Source: JADKAV01 sp037046735 | GTDB taxonomy: Bacteria; Actinomycetota; Actinomycetes; S36-B12; UBA10799 | DNA: 64,000 nt | Assembly (NCBI GenBank): GCA_037046735.1 | Contig: JBAOHC010000020.1 | Span: forward strand, 1-64,000 | Direction of reading: 5' to 3' | Shown: positions 19,901-27,588 of the stretch, piece by piece | Numbering within the stretch: position 1 is the first letter of the stretch | How the letters are laid out: each line of letters begins with the position of its first letter | The notes under the pieces: model-generated | The model's database searches: none | What the model was told of the DNA's origin: nothing | What the model saw: the letters and a program-made list of their open reading frames with translations, nothing else | Translations under genes and position numbers: made by a program

Positions 19901-22900
19901 CGGCCACCCCGCACGGTGGCGGCATTGCTGACCGCCTCCACCACCAGGTTGCCGGCGGCCGTGTCTGGGTCGGTGTCGTTTGTCAGCAGCGAGCCATCGG
20001 TCACCCGGCCCGCCTTCCCGGTGGGCCGGGTCACGCTGACGAACAGTGCGGTGTTGCCGACCGCGTCGAAACTGTCCGTGTTCGCGGTGGGCGCATCCGA
20101 GACACCCGTGATGGTCAGGTCCACCGTCGCGGTGGACTCAGCGCCTGTGCCGTCGGCCATGGTGTAGGTGAACGAGTCGGTGTCCGACTCCCCTGTCGAC
20201 AGCCCCTGGAACGTGTCGCCCGGATTGTACGTATAGCCACCACCGGCGGCGATCGTGACAGACGCCCCTTTGGCGCTGGTACCGGTCAACGTCGCTAAGC
20301 CGTTCAACTTGACCACGGTCTTCGTGTCGCCCAGGTCCTTGTCGGTGTCATTGGTCAGGACGCCAGGTGCCGACACGGTGAGCGTCGTGTCCTCGTCCGT
20401 CGTCCCCGAGTCGTCAACGGCGACCGGCGGGTCGTTCTGGCAAGTGACGGTCATGGACACGGTTGCCGTCGACCCACCGTTGAGGGTGTACGTGAACGTG
20501 TCCTTGGGTGATCCGCCGTTGCAGTAGTCCGCATCCGGCTGGTAGGTCAACCCGGCGCCACTCCCAGTGATGACCACGATGCCATCGTCAGGCTGCGTCG
20601 CCGAATCAATGGAGAGTGGCCCACCGTCGGCGTTGAGATCGTTGGCCAGCACAACCACCGCAGTGGCAGCATCATCCTCGGTCACGGTCGCTGCGTCGGC
20701 CACCGCCGTTGGCGGGTCGTCCACGCAGGTAACGGTCATGGACACGGTTGCCGTCGACCCACCGTTGAGGGTGTACGTGAATGTGTCCTTGGGTGATCCG
20801 CCGTTGCAGTAGTCCGCGTCGGGCTGGTAGGTCAACCCGGCGCCACTCCCAGTGATGCCCACCGTGCCGTTGTCAGGCTGCGTCGCCGAATCAATGGAAA
20901 GCGGCCCACCGTCGGCGTTCAGGTCGTTGGCCAGCACGTTCACAGCGGTGGCAGCATCATCCTCGGTCACAGTCGCCGAGTCGTCCACGGCGGTGGCAGG
21001 GTCATCAGCACAGGTGACACGCACAGACACGGTTGCCGTCGACCCACCGTTGAGCGTGTAGGTGAACGTATCCTCCGTCAAAGCACCATTGCAGTAGTCC
21101 GCGTCGGGCTGGTAGGTCAACCCGCTGCCACCGCCAGTGATGACCACGGTGCCATCGTCAGGCTGCGTCGCCGAATCAATGGAAAGCGGCCCACCGTCGG
21201 CGTTGAGATCGTTGGCCAGCACATCCACCGCAGTGGCAGCAGCGTCCTCAGTCACGCTCGCGGAGTCGTCCACAGCCGTCGGCGGGTCATCCACGCAGGT
21301 AACGGTCATGGCCACGGTTGCCGTCGACCCACCGTTAAGGGTGTAGGTGAACGTGTCCTTGGGTGATCCGTCGTTGCAGTAGTCCGCATCCGGACGGTAG
21401 GTCAGACCGGTTCCACTCCCGGTGATGACCACGGTGCCGTTGCCCGGTTGCGTCACCGAGTCGACTGCGCGGGGTCCACCGTCCGGGTCGGTGTCGTTGG
21501 CCAAGACATCCACCGCAGTGGCAGCGTCATCCTCGGTCACAGTCGCCGAGTCGTCCACGGCGGTTGGCAGGTCATCCTCGCAGGTGACGGTCATGGACAC
21601 CGTTGCTGTCGACCCACCGTTGAGGGTGTAGTCGAAGGTGTCCTTGGGTGATCCGTCGTTGCAGTAGTCCGCATCCGGGCGATACGTCAGACCGGTTCCA
21701 CTCCCGGTGATGACCACGGTGCCATCCCCCGGCTGGGTCACAGAACTGATGGAAAGGGGCCCAGTGTCGCCAGCGTCGTCGTTGGCCAGCACATCTACCG
21801 CAGTAGCCGCATCGTCCTCGGTCACTGTGGCAGCGTCGTCCACAGCGATGGCTGGATCGACCACGCAGGTAACGGTCATGGCCACAGTCGCGGTCGAACC
21901 ACCGTTGAGGGTGTACGTGAACGTGTCCTTTGGTGATCCACCGTTGCAGTAGTCCGCATCCGGACGGTACGTCAGACCGGTTCCACTCCCGGTGATCACC
22001 ACGGTGCCGTTGCCCGGTTGCGTCACCGAATCGACTGCGCGGGGTCCACCGTCCGGGTCGGTGTCGTTGGCCAAGACATCCACCGCAGTGGCAGCGTCAT
22101 CCTCGGTCACAGTCGCCGAGTCGTCCACGGCGGTTGGCAGGTCATCCTCGCAGGTGACGGTCATGGACACCGTTGCTGTCGACCCACCGTTGAGGGTGTA
22201 GTCGAAGGTGTCCTTGGGTGATCCGTCGTTGCAGTAGTCCGCATCCGGGCGATACGTCAGACCGGTTCCACTCCCGGTGATGACCACGGTGCCATCCCCC
22301 GGCTGGGTCACAGAACTGATGGAAAGGGGCCCAGTGTCGCCAGCGTCGTCGTTGGCCAGCACATCTACCGCAGTAGCCGCATCGTCCTCGGTCACTGTGG
22401 CAGCGTCGTCCTCAGCGGCGGATGCATCGACCACGCAGGTAACGGTCATGGCCACAGTCGCGGTCGAACCACCGTTGAGGGTGTACGTGAACGTGTCCTT
22501 TGGTGATCCGTCGTTGCAGTAGTCCGCATCCGGACGGTAGGTCAGACCGGTTCCACTCCCGGTGATCACCACGGTGCCCTTGTCTGGTTGGGTCACCGAA
22601 TCGATGGACAGGGGGCCAGTGCCGCCGGCGTTGTCGTTGGCCAGCACATCTACCGCAGTGGCGCCAGCGTCCTCAGCCACAGTCGCTGAGTCGTCCACAG
22701 CCGTCGGCCGGTCGTCTGGAGTGACTGGCGGCTGGCCAGTCGCATCGACCGAGATGGTGAAGCTCTTCGCCTGCCGAGCTCCCCAATTGTCGGTGACCCG
22801 CACACGGATGGAGTAACTCTTCTTGGAACCGGCCCGCGTTGGCTCCAGCGTCAGAAGGCTTCGGCCATCAATAGTGAACGCCCGATTGTCCTGCCCGCCG

Positions 22901-23697
22901 GCGCCCTCGACCAGGCGGAAGGTGAGCCGGTCGCCAGGATTGCGATCAACCGCGGCCAGCACGCCCACCGCGGTACCGGCAGGCCGTCCGTCGCTCAAAG
23001 TGGCATTCGAAAGGGTCAGATCGGTCGGCCCGACGTTGTCCGGGTACTTCTCGCAGGAGAACTCCACGCGGTCCTCGACGTTGGCGCGGGCACGATCCAA
23101 GCCGCCGGTGCCACAGTCGACCGTGTCCACGAAAGAGCTGTCGTCACGGGCATCGAGTCGGTCGGCGCCGGCGCCGCCATCGAGACGGTCCGGACCCGGC
23201 CCACCGTCGAGATCGTCCCAAGAGGCACCACCGCGCACGGTGTCACGGCCCGGACCACCAGCAACGTCGTCGGAGCCGTCGCCGCCCTTGAGCAGGTCAC
23301 GCCCCTTCCCGCCGGTGAGAAGGTCGGAGCCGGCGAGGCCTTGGAGGACATCGTCACCGGCACCCCCCTCCAGATCATCGCGGCCGCCACGTCCCCCGCC
23401 GAGGAAGTCATCACCGGCCTCTCCGAGCAGTTGGTCGTTTCCGGATCCTCCGCGCAGCACGTCATCGCCGCCACCACCGGAGATCACGTCGTTTCCGCCT
23501 CGTCCACACAACACGTCGTCACCGGACGTTCCCACCAGTAGGTCAGCGCCCGACGTGCCGACGATCGTGCACTCCGGTGAGTCCACGGCCCGCATCTGAG
23601 CAGCATTCGTCACCGGGGCGGCCGGCAGCGAGGCAGCCCCATTCGCGATCAGACCCGCCGTCAGCACCGAGGCGAGTAACGGGCGGAGCACCTTCAT
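16996..23697 (-). CDS. Giant secreted RTX / tandem-repeat / beta-helix protein
   Basis: 2233 residues with a signal peptide (MKVLRPLLASVLTAGLIANG, cleaved near AAP). The order is: RTX-type calcium-binding nonapeptides at about 45-190 (GGGGDDVLRGGSGNDQLLGE and similar); a cadherin-like domain at about 225-325; eight near-identical 95-residue bacterial Ig/cadherin-like repeats at about 328-1088, each with two conserved cysteines (YCN and VTC); two more VCBS-like domains to about 1330; then a Ser/Thr/Gly/Asn-rich parallel beta-helix (about 1340-2150) of the pectate-lyase/polymorphic-toxin type. I see no catalytic residues, sortase signal or C-terminal membrane anchor. It is probably a surface adhesin or matrix protein stiffened by Ca2+. 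Its ATG overlaps the stop of the upstream Tat-type gene (ATGA), so the two are translationally coupled. Confidence 0.88.
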   Translation of the reverse strand: MKVLRPLLASVLTAGLIANGAASLPAAPVTNAAQMRAVDSPECTIVGTSGADLLVGTSGDDVLCGRGGNDVISGGGGDDVLRGGSGNDQLLGEAGDDFLGGGRGGRDDLEGGAGDDVLQGLAGSDLLTGGKGRDLLKGGDGSDDVAGGPGRDTVRGGASWDDLDGGPGPDRLDGGAGADRLDARDDSSFVDTVDCGTGGLDRARANVEDRVEFSCEKYPDNVGPTDLTLSNATLSDGRPAGTAVGVLAAVDRNPGDRLTFRLVEGAGGQDNRAFTIDGRSLLTLEPTRAGSKKSYSIRVRVTDNWGARQAKSFTISVDATGQPPVTPDDRPTAVDDSATVAEDAGATAVDVLANDNAGGTGPLSIDSVTQPDKGTVVITGSGTGLTYRPDADYCNDGSPKDTFTYTLNGGSTATVAMTVTCVVDASAAEDDAATVTEDDAATAVDVLANDDAGDTGPLSISSVTQPGDGTVVITGSGTGLTYRPDADYCNDGSPKDTFDYTLNGGSTATVSMTVTCEDDLPTAVDDSATVTEDDAATAVDVLANDTDPDGGPRAVDSVTQPGNGTVVITGSGTGLTYRPDADYCNGGSPKDTFTYTLNGGSTATVAMTVTCVVDPAIAVDDAATVTEDDAATAVDVLANDDAGDTGPLSISSVTQPGDGTVVITGSGTGLTYRPDADYCNDGSPKDTFDYTLNGGSTATVSMTVTCEDDLPTAVDDSATVTEDDAATAVDVLANDTDPDGGPRAVDSVTQPGNGTVVITGSGTGLTYRPDADYCNDGSPKDTFTYTLNGGSTATVAMTVTCVDDPPTAVDDSASVTEDAAATAVDVLANDLNADGGPLSIDSATQPDDGTVVITGGGSGLTYQPDADYCNGALTEDTFTYTLNGGSTATVSVRVTCADDPATAVDDSATVTEDDAATAVNVLANDLNADGGPLSIDSATQPDNGTVGITGSGAGLTYQPDADYCNGGSPKDTFTYTLNGGSTATVSMTVTCVDDPPTAVADAATVTEDDAATAVVVLANDLNADGGPLSIDSATQPDDGIVVITGSGAGLTYQPDADYCNGGSPKDTFTYTLNGGSTATVSMTVTCQNDPPVAVDDSGTTDEDTTLTVSAPGVLTNDTDKDLGDTKTVVKLNGLATLTGTSAKGASVTIAAGGGYTYNPGDTFQGLSTGESDTDSFTYTMADGTGAESTATVDLTITGVSDAPTANTDSFDAVGNTALFVSVTRPTGKAGRVTDGSLLTNDTDPDTAAGNLVVEAVSNAATVRGGRITIKTDGTFTYEPPVGITGQTDSYTYRVCDAAPCTASTVANSTGTLNLPLAGQVWYVDNTAAAGGDGTSGAPFDTLTEAETASGAGDTTFVFDGDDTSTGLGGGYTLNADERLIGEVAGLTFDPDGAGPLSAFDLYPATAGKRPLLTASNKDVVTLASKSTVTGLGLDPSGSGGGISGGTGVNAPIISDVVINDTGVNGSQPGLDLDGTTGTTSISALSVTTVQATGVRLANAGSVLFASSGTVSIVSSGAAGLDVSGTTLTNSEFDAITVTGSSQGGVSLSNVPGPTNFKDLSLATASGTAPAFALSNAGSVTVPAAASATLSATGGPAADITGSANASLAFDSVSSTNSANDGINIAGLATGTFSATGGTLTGAQGIAFDLDGGSGTVGYAGQIENGSGASVDVTNRSGGVVTFSGSITDGPDAGGGITLTGNGGATVNLTGAMNLSTDTGAGFKATGGGTVTVTGSPSTLATTTGTALEVANTTIGANGLTFRRISTNSASKGIVLDTTGTAGSLTVTGAGGTCTSGDTTGCSGGSILNSAGSDDAGASPGGTGIVLRNTKAPSLTRMLIDNASNYAIRGTDVSGFTLANSVIKGINGTNGATPFDDSAIRFENLTGSAAITDTEVSGGREDNISVTNSTGSLDRLSLTRVTIGLNSDADGNDGLHLESAATAGALKATIQDSTFTGARGDLVDYSHNGSGEGDLVIDNSDFENNHLGIATGGGGLTLSRGGTGATTSMAIRNSTFRDAVGTAVLVYKGAGPSVITGAFENNTIGVTGDGNSGSGEGSGLKLQSVGQGTMTWSVTGNQIRGYNNHGIEVLAGGGATATSGNINTTITGNTIAEPGSTANQAEFPKNGIHFNIGTVPGDTFATCAVIGGEGGLANRISGSGKAAASAPGTDYDFRLRQRQATTIRLPGYGQANNDNAAVQAFVAGRNSADGTPFGRADNTVPTGGGFTGTGTACP
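20436..22715 (-). repeat. Eight 285-bp tandem repeats inside the RTX gene
   Basis: The period is exactly 285 bp (95 codons), so the frame is kept. Consensus landmarks are ATVTEDDAATAVDVLAND, VTQPGDGTVVITGSGTGLTY, DADYCNDGSPKDTFTYTLNG and STATVSMTVTC. Repeats 2+3 and 4+5 (read in protein order; DNA 21992-22561 and 21422-21991) are nearly identical as 570-bp blocks, evidence of a recent higher-order duplication. Copies 6-8 (LNADGGPLSIDSATQPD type) form a second subfamily. Copy number may vary between strains and may be mis-assembled. Confidence 0.92.
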
Positions 23698-24077
23698 CGG
23701 ACAGCCGCCTTCAGGGATCGGTTGATGATTGATTGATAGGTCATTCGGGTGGCGTCATCCGGCACGAGGAAGAGGTCGGTTGTGGCGAATCGTGGCCGGC
23801 TCAGACGGAAGGTGCCCTGCGACGGACCAGCCGTCCCGGCGCGGAAGGTCAACGCGAAGGCATCATCGTCATCGGCGATTCCGCCCATGAGGTCGCTGAT
23901 CCTGGTCAACGTCAGGGAGACCCTGTGCACGTCGTCGGAGATGTCGAACGATTGGCCCAATAACGGGCTGAAGCGCGAACGTGCGTACAGGTTGGTGGTC
24001 GGCGAGAGGATCAGCGGCGACAACATCAGTGCGAGCGCGCCGGCCTTGAGGAGGTCGCGCCGGGCGTAGTCGGTCAT
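23694..24077 (-). CDS. Small Tat-type exported protein, DUF6916-like
   Basis: 127 residues. The N-terminus MTDYARRDLLKAGALALMLS is a twin-arginine-like signal (RRDLLK). The mature part (FSPLLGQSFDISDDVHRVSL; DAFALTFRAGTAGPSQGTFR; ATTDLFLVPDD) matches the small DUF6916-type domain and is related to the gene at 24122, sharing the F..L.GQ.F and F.L.FRG....P..GT.RL patterns. AAGGA precedes the ATG. The stop codon overlaps the start of the giant RTX gene, suggesting stoichiometric production of the two. A role as chaperone or partner of the RTX or tail-collar proteins is inference from context. Confidence 0.82.
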   Translation of the reverse strand: MTDYARRDLLKAGALALMLSPLILSPTTNLYARSRFSPLLGQSFDISDDVHRVSLTLTRISDLMGGIADDDDAFALTFRAGTAGPSQGTFRLSRPRFATTDLFLVPDDATRMTYQSIINRSLKAAVR

Positions 24078-24121
24078 GTGCAGGTCCTTGGAGTGTGCTG
24101 GGGGGCCGGTACCATCACCTG

Positions 24122-24433
24122 GTGACTGACCTTCCGTGGTTCACGTGCGACGCCTTCGCTGCCTTGGTGGGGCAGGCCTTCGAGGTGGCGGTCGGCAAAG
24201 GCCCCCTCGCGCTGCAACTCGTCAAGGCGACCGAGGGCGAGGAGTTGGGCGGAACAGGTCCCGACGGGCAGACCCGTAAGCAGTTCTCGCTGGTCTTCCG
24301 GGGAGACCTCGAGCAGCCGCTCGCCCAGGGCACGTACCGACTGAGGCATGCGCAGTTGGACGAGATCGAACTCTTCCTGGTTCCGCTGGGACCGGATCAA
24401 GGATCCATGCAGTACGAGGCCGCTTTCGCGTGA
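24122..24433 (+). CDS. DUF6916-like cytoplasmic protein
   Basis: 103 residues from GTG 24122 (VTDLPWFTCDAFAALVGQAF). It shares with 23694-24077 the pattern F..L.GQ.F....G...L.L, then FSLVFRGDLEQPLAQGTYRL, then ELFLVPLGPD, but lacks the signal peptide. It is divergent from that gene across 44 bp and convergent with the GNAT gene. An in-frame GTG at 24095 is an alternative start without a better ribosome site. Proteins of this type are often found beside phage tail-collar-like genes, as here. Confidence 0.75.
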   Translation: MTDLPWFTCDAFAALVGQAFEVAVGKGPLALQLVKATEGEELGGTGPDGQTRKQFSLVFRGDLEQPLAQGTYRLRHAQLDEIELFLVPLGPDQGSMQYEAAFA

Positions 24434-24450
24434 GTGTTCTGTGCCCACGG

Positions 24451-24942
24451 TCATGACGCAGCCCACTCCATGCGGCGGTACGGGCCCTGCCGGGCGGCCT
24501 CCACGAAACCCAACCTGGCGTACAGAGTCTCGGCCCGATTGCTGATCTCGACGTGGATGGTGAGTCGGCGATCGGAGGAGGCAGCCTCCCGCATGAGGTC
24601 GTCGAGCAGACCGCTGCCGATCCCCGCGCCCCGGAACTGCGGCAGTAGCGAGATATCGACGATTCTGATCTCCGTCGGGCGTCTGTCGACATAGAGCCGA
24701 CCAACCGGCTCACTGTGAAACTCGATGACGTCGAACGTGCCGTGCGGGTTGTGTCGGCGGTATTCGGTGTCCTGAGCCGCGAACTGCATCCGGATGAACG
24801 CTTCCCGCTGCCCTTGGGCCCACGTGACCAGGGCCAGTTCCTCGGCTCGGACGGAGCCGTAGAGGTCGATCAGGAATTCGCGATCAGCGTCGGTGGCCGG
24901 ACGTAGTCTCACCGCGGCACGGTCGGTCAACAGCGGTGCCAT
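24451..24942 (-). CDS. GNAT-family N-acetyltransferase
   Basis: 163 residues. The N-terminal strand-helix VRLRPATDADREFLIDLYGS, then IRIVDISLLPQFRGAGIGSG with the acetyl-CoA pyrophosphate loop R-G-A-G-I-G (motif A), and a C-terminal IHVEISNRAETLYARLGFVE (motif B) define a complete GNAT fold. The substrate is unknown. It starts two bases after the stop of the adjacent tail-collar gene and is the last gene of a four-gene reverse-strand operon. Coupling to the tail-collar genes suggests it modifies them or a surface component, which is inference. Confidence 0.88.
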   Translation of the reverse strand: MAPLLTDRAAVRLRPATDADREFLIDLYGSVRAEELALVTWAQGQREAFIRMQFAAQDTEYRRHNPHGTFDVIEFHSEPVGRLYVDRRPTEIRIVDISLLPQFRGAGIGSGLLDDLMREAASSDRRLTIHVEISNRAETLYARLGFVEAARQGPYRRMEWAAS

Positions 24943-24944
24943 CG

Positions 24945-25466
24945 TCAGCCTCTCTGGGGGAAGACGCCCTGCAGGGCGATGCAGAAGTAGAAGGTCAAGT
25001 AGGGCTGCATGTTGTTGTGGGGCTGGTCGCCGCCGTTCACCGTCATCGCATCTTGGGCAAGCTGGGTGTCCGGCGAGGACTGATACATCGCCCCGCCTGA
25101 CGACAACGCGAGACTGGCATTGGGATTGGGGATGTTGGTGTCACCGGCATCGATGGTATTTGCGCCAAGGGTGTGCGTATGGGAGGGAATCTCGGAGTTC
25201 AGCAAAGTGACTGTCTCGCTGCCACCCGCCTCTCCGAGGTCCCGCAGACTCAGACCCGGCCCCTGCCCGGGCTGCATCGGCACCGCACCCTGCAGGTCGG
25301 GAAGCGCGAAGTTTGACAGTCCGTTGCCGCCGTAGGTGGTGCCCAGCAGGGAGAACAGCGCGGTGTTCTGCGATAGCGGCAGCAACTGCCCGTCGCACCA
25401 GGCCCAGCCCTTAGGCGCGAAGCTGAAGGGGAAGATGCGAATCTCTGCGACGAATGGGTCAGCCAT
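24945..25466 (-). CDS. Phage tail-collar-like protein 3 of tandem triplet
   Basis: 173 residues from the ATG at 25466 (MADPFVAEIRIFPFSFAPKG), which has a GGAG-like site upstream; an upstream start at 25526 would overlap the preceding gene. It shows the tail-collar/microcystin-dependent-protein pattern: KGWAWCDGQLLPLSQNTALF, SLLGTTYGGNGLSNFALPDL, SEIPSHTHTLG, NMQPYLTFYFCIALQGVFP. The collar domain is the tip-proximal part of phage short tail fibres; bacterial homologues are found as free-standing triplets. No signal peptide. Paralogous to the next two genes. Confidence 0.88.
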   Translation of the reverse strand: MADPFVAEIRIFPFSFAPKGWAWCDGQLLPLSQNTALFSLLGTTYGGNGLSNFALPDLQGAVPMQPGQGPGLSLRDLGEAGGSETVTLLNSEIPSHTHTLGANTIDAGDTNIPNPNASLALSSGGAMYQSSPDTQLAQDAMTVNGGDQPHNNMQPYLTFYFCIALQGVFPQRG

Positions 25467-25474
25467 GGTTGCTC

Positions 25475-25978
25475 CTAGGTTTGGGACGGGAAGATCCCGA
25501 AGAGCGAGATGATGAAGTTGACGCACAGGTAGGGCTGCATGTTGTTATGCGGCTGACTGCCGCCGGTGGGCCCCACGGCTCCTGCCCGAAACGTGCCATC
25601 CGGCGCATCGTTGATGTAGGGCACAACGTTGCGGGATTGCGCGAGACGATTACCGGCCGGACTCGTTTGGGTCCCCGGCGTGTCAGTGGCGGTCAGGCCG
25701 TGGGAGTGCGCTCGGATTTGCGCCACGGTCAAGGTCACCTCTTCGACACCCCCGGTCTCGGCCAGGGTGTAGCCGTTGCCTTGGTGCATGGGGATTCGCC
25801 CCCGCAGATCCGGCAGGGCGAACGTCGACTGGCCGTCGCCGCCATACGTCGTGCCGATCAGCTGGAACAGGGTTTCGTTCTCGGAAATCGGCAGCGCCTG
25901 CCCCTCGCAGAACATCCATCCAACGGGCGCGAAGTTGCCCGCGAACATCCTGATCTCTCCCACGTAAGGCTGCGCCAT
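25475..25978 (-). CDS. Phage tail-collar-like protein 2 of tandem triplet
   Basis: 167 residues with the same layout as its neighbours: GEIRMFAGNFAPVGWMFCEG, LFQLIGTTYGGDGQSTFALP, DLRGRIPMHQGNGYTLAETG, IRAHSHGLTATD and NMQPYLCVNFIISLFGIFPS. Eight bases separate its stop from the start of the third copy. The copies are well diverged in the middle third, so they are old paralogues that probably form a hetero-oligomer, perhaps one trimer or stacked trimers; that assembly is inference. Confidence 0.88.
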   Translation of the reverse strand: MAQPYVGEIRMFAGNFAPVGWMFCEGQALPISENETLFQLIGTTYGGDGQSTFALPDLRGRIPMHQGNGYTLAETGGVEEVTLTVAQIRAHSHGLTATDTPGTQTSPAGNRLAQSRNVVPYINDAPDGTFRAGAVGPTGGSQPHNNMQPYLCVNFIISLFGIFPSQT

Positions 25979-25988
25979 CAGTCGGTCC

Positions 25989-26489
25989 TCACGTGCTCGA
26001 AGGGAAGATGCCCTGCAAGGCGATGCAGAAGCTGATGGTCAAGAAGGGCTGGGTATTGGGGTGGGGCTGACTGCCGCCGACGCTCTGGACGGTGTTCGGA
26101 TGCAGCACGGTGGTTGCGCCACTGCGGGCGTACACGTTGTTGCCCCCGCCCAGGACGTTGCCGCTCGGGGTCGCCGATCCACCCGTCGCCCTTGTCGTGG
26201 CATTCACAGGATGGGTGTGAACGGGGAGTTCAGACACCGACAGAGTGTGTGAAACCTCTCCCCCGCGCTCGCCCAGCGTGTGGCTGGAACCCACGTGCAT
26301 CGGCACGCGACCTCGCAGATCCGGGAGGCCGAAATTGACGCGGCCGTCGCCCCCGAAGGTTGTGCCGAGCAAGGAGAAGAGCCCTTGGTTCTGATTGATC
26401 GGGAGCAGCTGTCCGTTGCACAGCGCCCACCCCTTGGGCGGGAAGATGAAAGACATCATCCGGATCTCGGACAGGAAAGGCTCAGCCAT
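25989..26489 (-). CDS. Phage tail-collar-like protein 1 of tandem triplet
   Basis: 166 residues, first gene of the operon. Motifs are SEIRMMSFIFPPKGWALCNG, LFSLLGTTFGGDGRVNFGLP, DLRGRVPMHVGSSHTLGERG, LPVHTHPVNATT and NTQPFLTISFCIALQGIFPS. A purine-rich AAGGA site precedes ATG 26489. No tail sheath, tube, baseplate or integrase genes are nearby, so this is not a prophage end. Confidence 0.88.
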   Translation of the reverse strand: MAEPFLSEIRMMSFIFPPKGWALCNGQLLPINQNQGLFSLLGTTFGGDGRVNFGLPDLRGRVPMHVGSSHTLGERGGEVSHTLSVSELPVHTHPVNATTRATGGSATPSGNVLGGGNNVYARSGATTVLHPNTVQSVGGSQPHPNTQPFLTISFCIALQGIFPSST

Positions 26490-26620
26490 GGGGATCCTTC
26501 CTAATCCTTCTTAGGGGGCCGACGGCTGTCGGCCCGCTTCATCCATCCCCCGACCTGATCGTTATCCACGCCACCTCCCACGGTCCGGACCCGAGAACAC
26601 ACACCTCTCGCAGTGCGCTC

Positions 26621-26854
26621 TTGTCGCCGGAAAATCGCTTCGTAAGAAGGATCATCGACCTTAGGGACTATAACTGTCTAGAGGCTGGACGGATTGCGCT
26701 GGTGTCGCGTTGCATCGCCGCGGACCTGGGGGTTGAGCGGGGCACGCTGCGCCAATGGCTTGACCTGTTCGGGACCGCAGTGCGTCAGCGCACGTTCCGG
26801 ACCTGCGAGCCACCCAACGAGCACCCGAGAGCGACGGCTGACGCTGGCATGTGA
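26621..26854 (+). mobile_element. Possible IS3-type OrfA (helix-turn-helix) remnant
   Basis: A 77-residue reading contains FVRRIIDLRDYN followed by IAADLGVERGTLRQWLDLFG, the helix-turn-helix pattern of IS3-family OrfA transposase subunits (VA.ELGV..GTLR.WV). There is no OrfB, no inverted repeat and the frame is short, so it is at best a scrap. The rest of 26490-26998 is gene-free apart from the T-arm-like copy at 26968. Confidence 0.3.
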
Positions 26855-26959
26855 CGACAGTTCCACCTGCAACAACCCGGAGGGCACCGGTACGAATGCA
26901 CCACCTCCAAGCACAAACCAAGTACGCAGGAACACGGCCCGGGAAGTATTCAACGCACC

Positions 26960-26992
26960 GGCCGGTTGGGGTTCGAGGCCCTCCGCGCGCAC
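26960..26992 (+). repeat. tRNA T-arm-like sequence, copy 3 (diverged)
   Basis: CGGTTGGGGTTCGAGGCCCT, followed by CCGCGCGC, aligns with 12311-12346 over about 30 bases, with a few substitutions and one gap. As with the other copies no complete tRNA can be folded. Confidence 0.45.
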
Positions 26993-26998
26993 GCGACG

Positions 26999-27472
26999 TC
27001 AAGCCAGACGTAAATGCTCCAGTGAGGCGTGGGCAGGGCCACGACTGATATCGGGGATGATGCTCAATTCGAGCATGGTGACGCCAGCGAGGTCGACCAG
27101 CTGATCCTCGATCTGCCGCGTGGCGCCCTGTGGACTGAAGTTCCATTGTTGGCGCACGAGCTCGTGAACAGTCCGGCCGCCATCAGCCGACCACCGGAGC
27201 ACGAACTCCTGTGTGCGCTCGACGTCAGGCTCGCTGAACTCCAGAAGGATGCGACGTAAGGGCTGGGGCTGCGCGAAGAGCAGCCGGATGGTCTGCTCGC
27301 CGGGCCCCGCGGACCGCCATCCTGAAGTGCCACCGGCAAGCAGTGCAGCCTCGACCGGATGGGCCGGGTCTTCGGAGGTGACCTCCACCTCGGCCAGGTC
27401 CTCCAGGTTCAGCCAGTCCTGGCCCGCCAGCGAGGTCGCTTGCACATCGCGCGGGACGATCCGTTTGCGCAT
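26999..27472 (-). CDS. Conserved hypothetical, predicted galactose-binding-like beta-sandwich
   Basis: 157 residues, no signal peptide. Key segments are DWLNLEDLAEVEVTSEDPAH, GWRSAGPGEQTIRLLFAQPQ, LRRILLEFSEPDVERTQEFV, LRWSADGGRTVHELVRQQWN, FSPQGATRQIEDQLVDLAGV and LELSIIPDI. The arrangement (W...PGEQ.IRL.F..P..L.RI.L.F.E...ERTQEF) belongs to a widespread conserved family, often labelled carbohydrate-binding or hypothetical, resembling F5/8-type domains. No catalytic residues are visible. Divergently transcribed from the secreted protein at 27589. Confidence 0.72.
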   Translation of the reverse strand: MRKRIVPRDVQATSLAGQDWLNLEDLAEVEVTSEDPAHPVEAALLAGGTSGWRSAGPGEQTIRLLFAQPQPLRRILLEFSEPDVERTQEFVLRWSADGGRTVHELVRQQWNFSPQGATRQIEDQLVDLAGVTMLELSIIPDISRGPAHASLEHLRLA

Positions 27473-27588
27473 GATGCACCTCCTCGTGTCCGATCAGGGT
27501 AACCCGGACCTTCACCTTCCAGCGGGCCGCCGCGAAGCCCATGCCAGTAGAAGCAGCGACGATCCTCGTCGGCACGTAGTCTGCGCCC

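Noticed and set aside
24945..26489. Prophage or tailocin locus
   Set aside because: Only tail-collar-like genes are present, with no tube, sheath, baseplate, tape measure, lysis or integrase genes.
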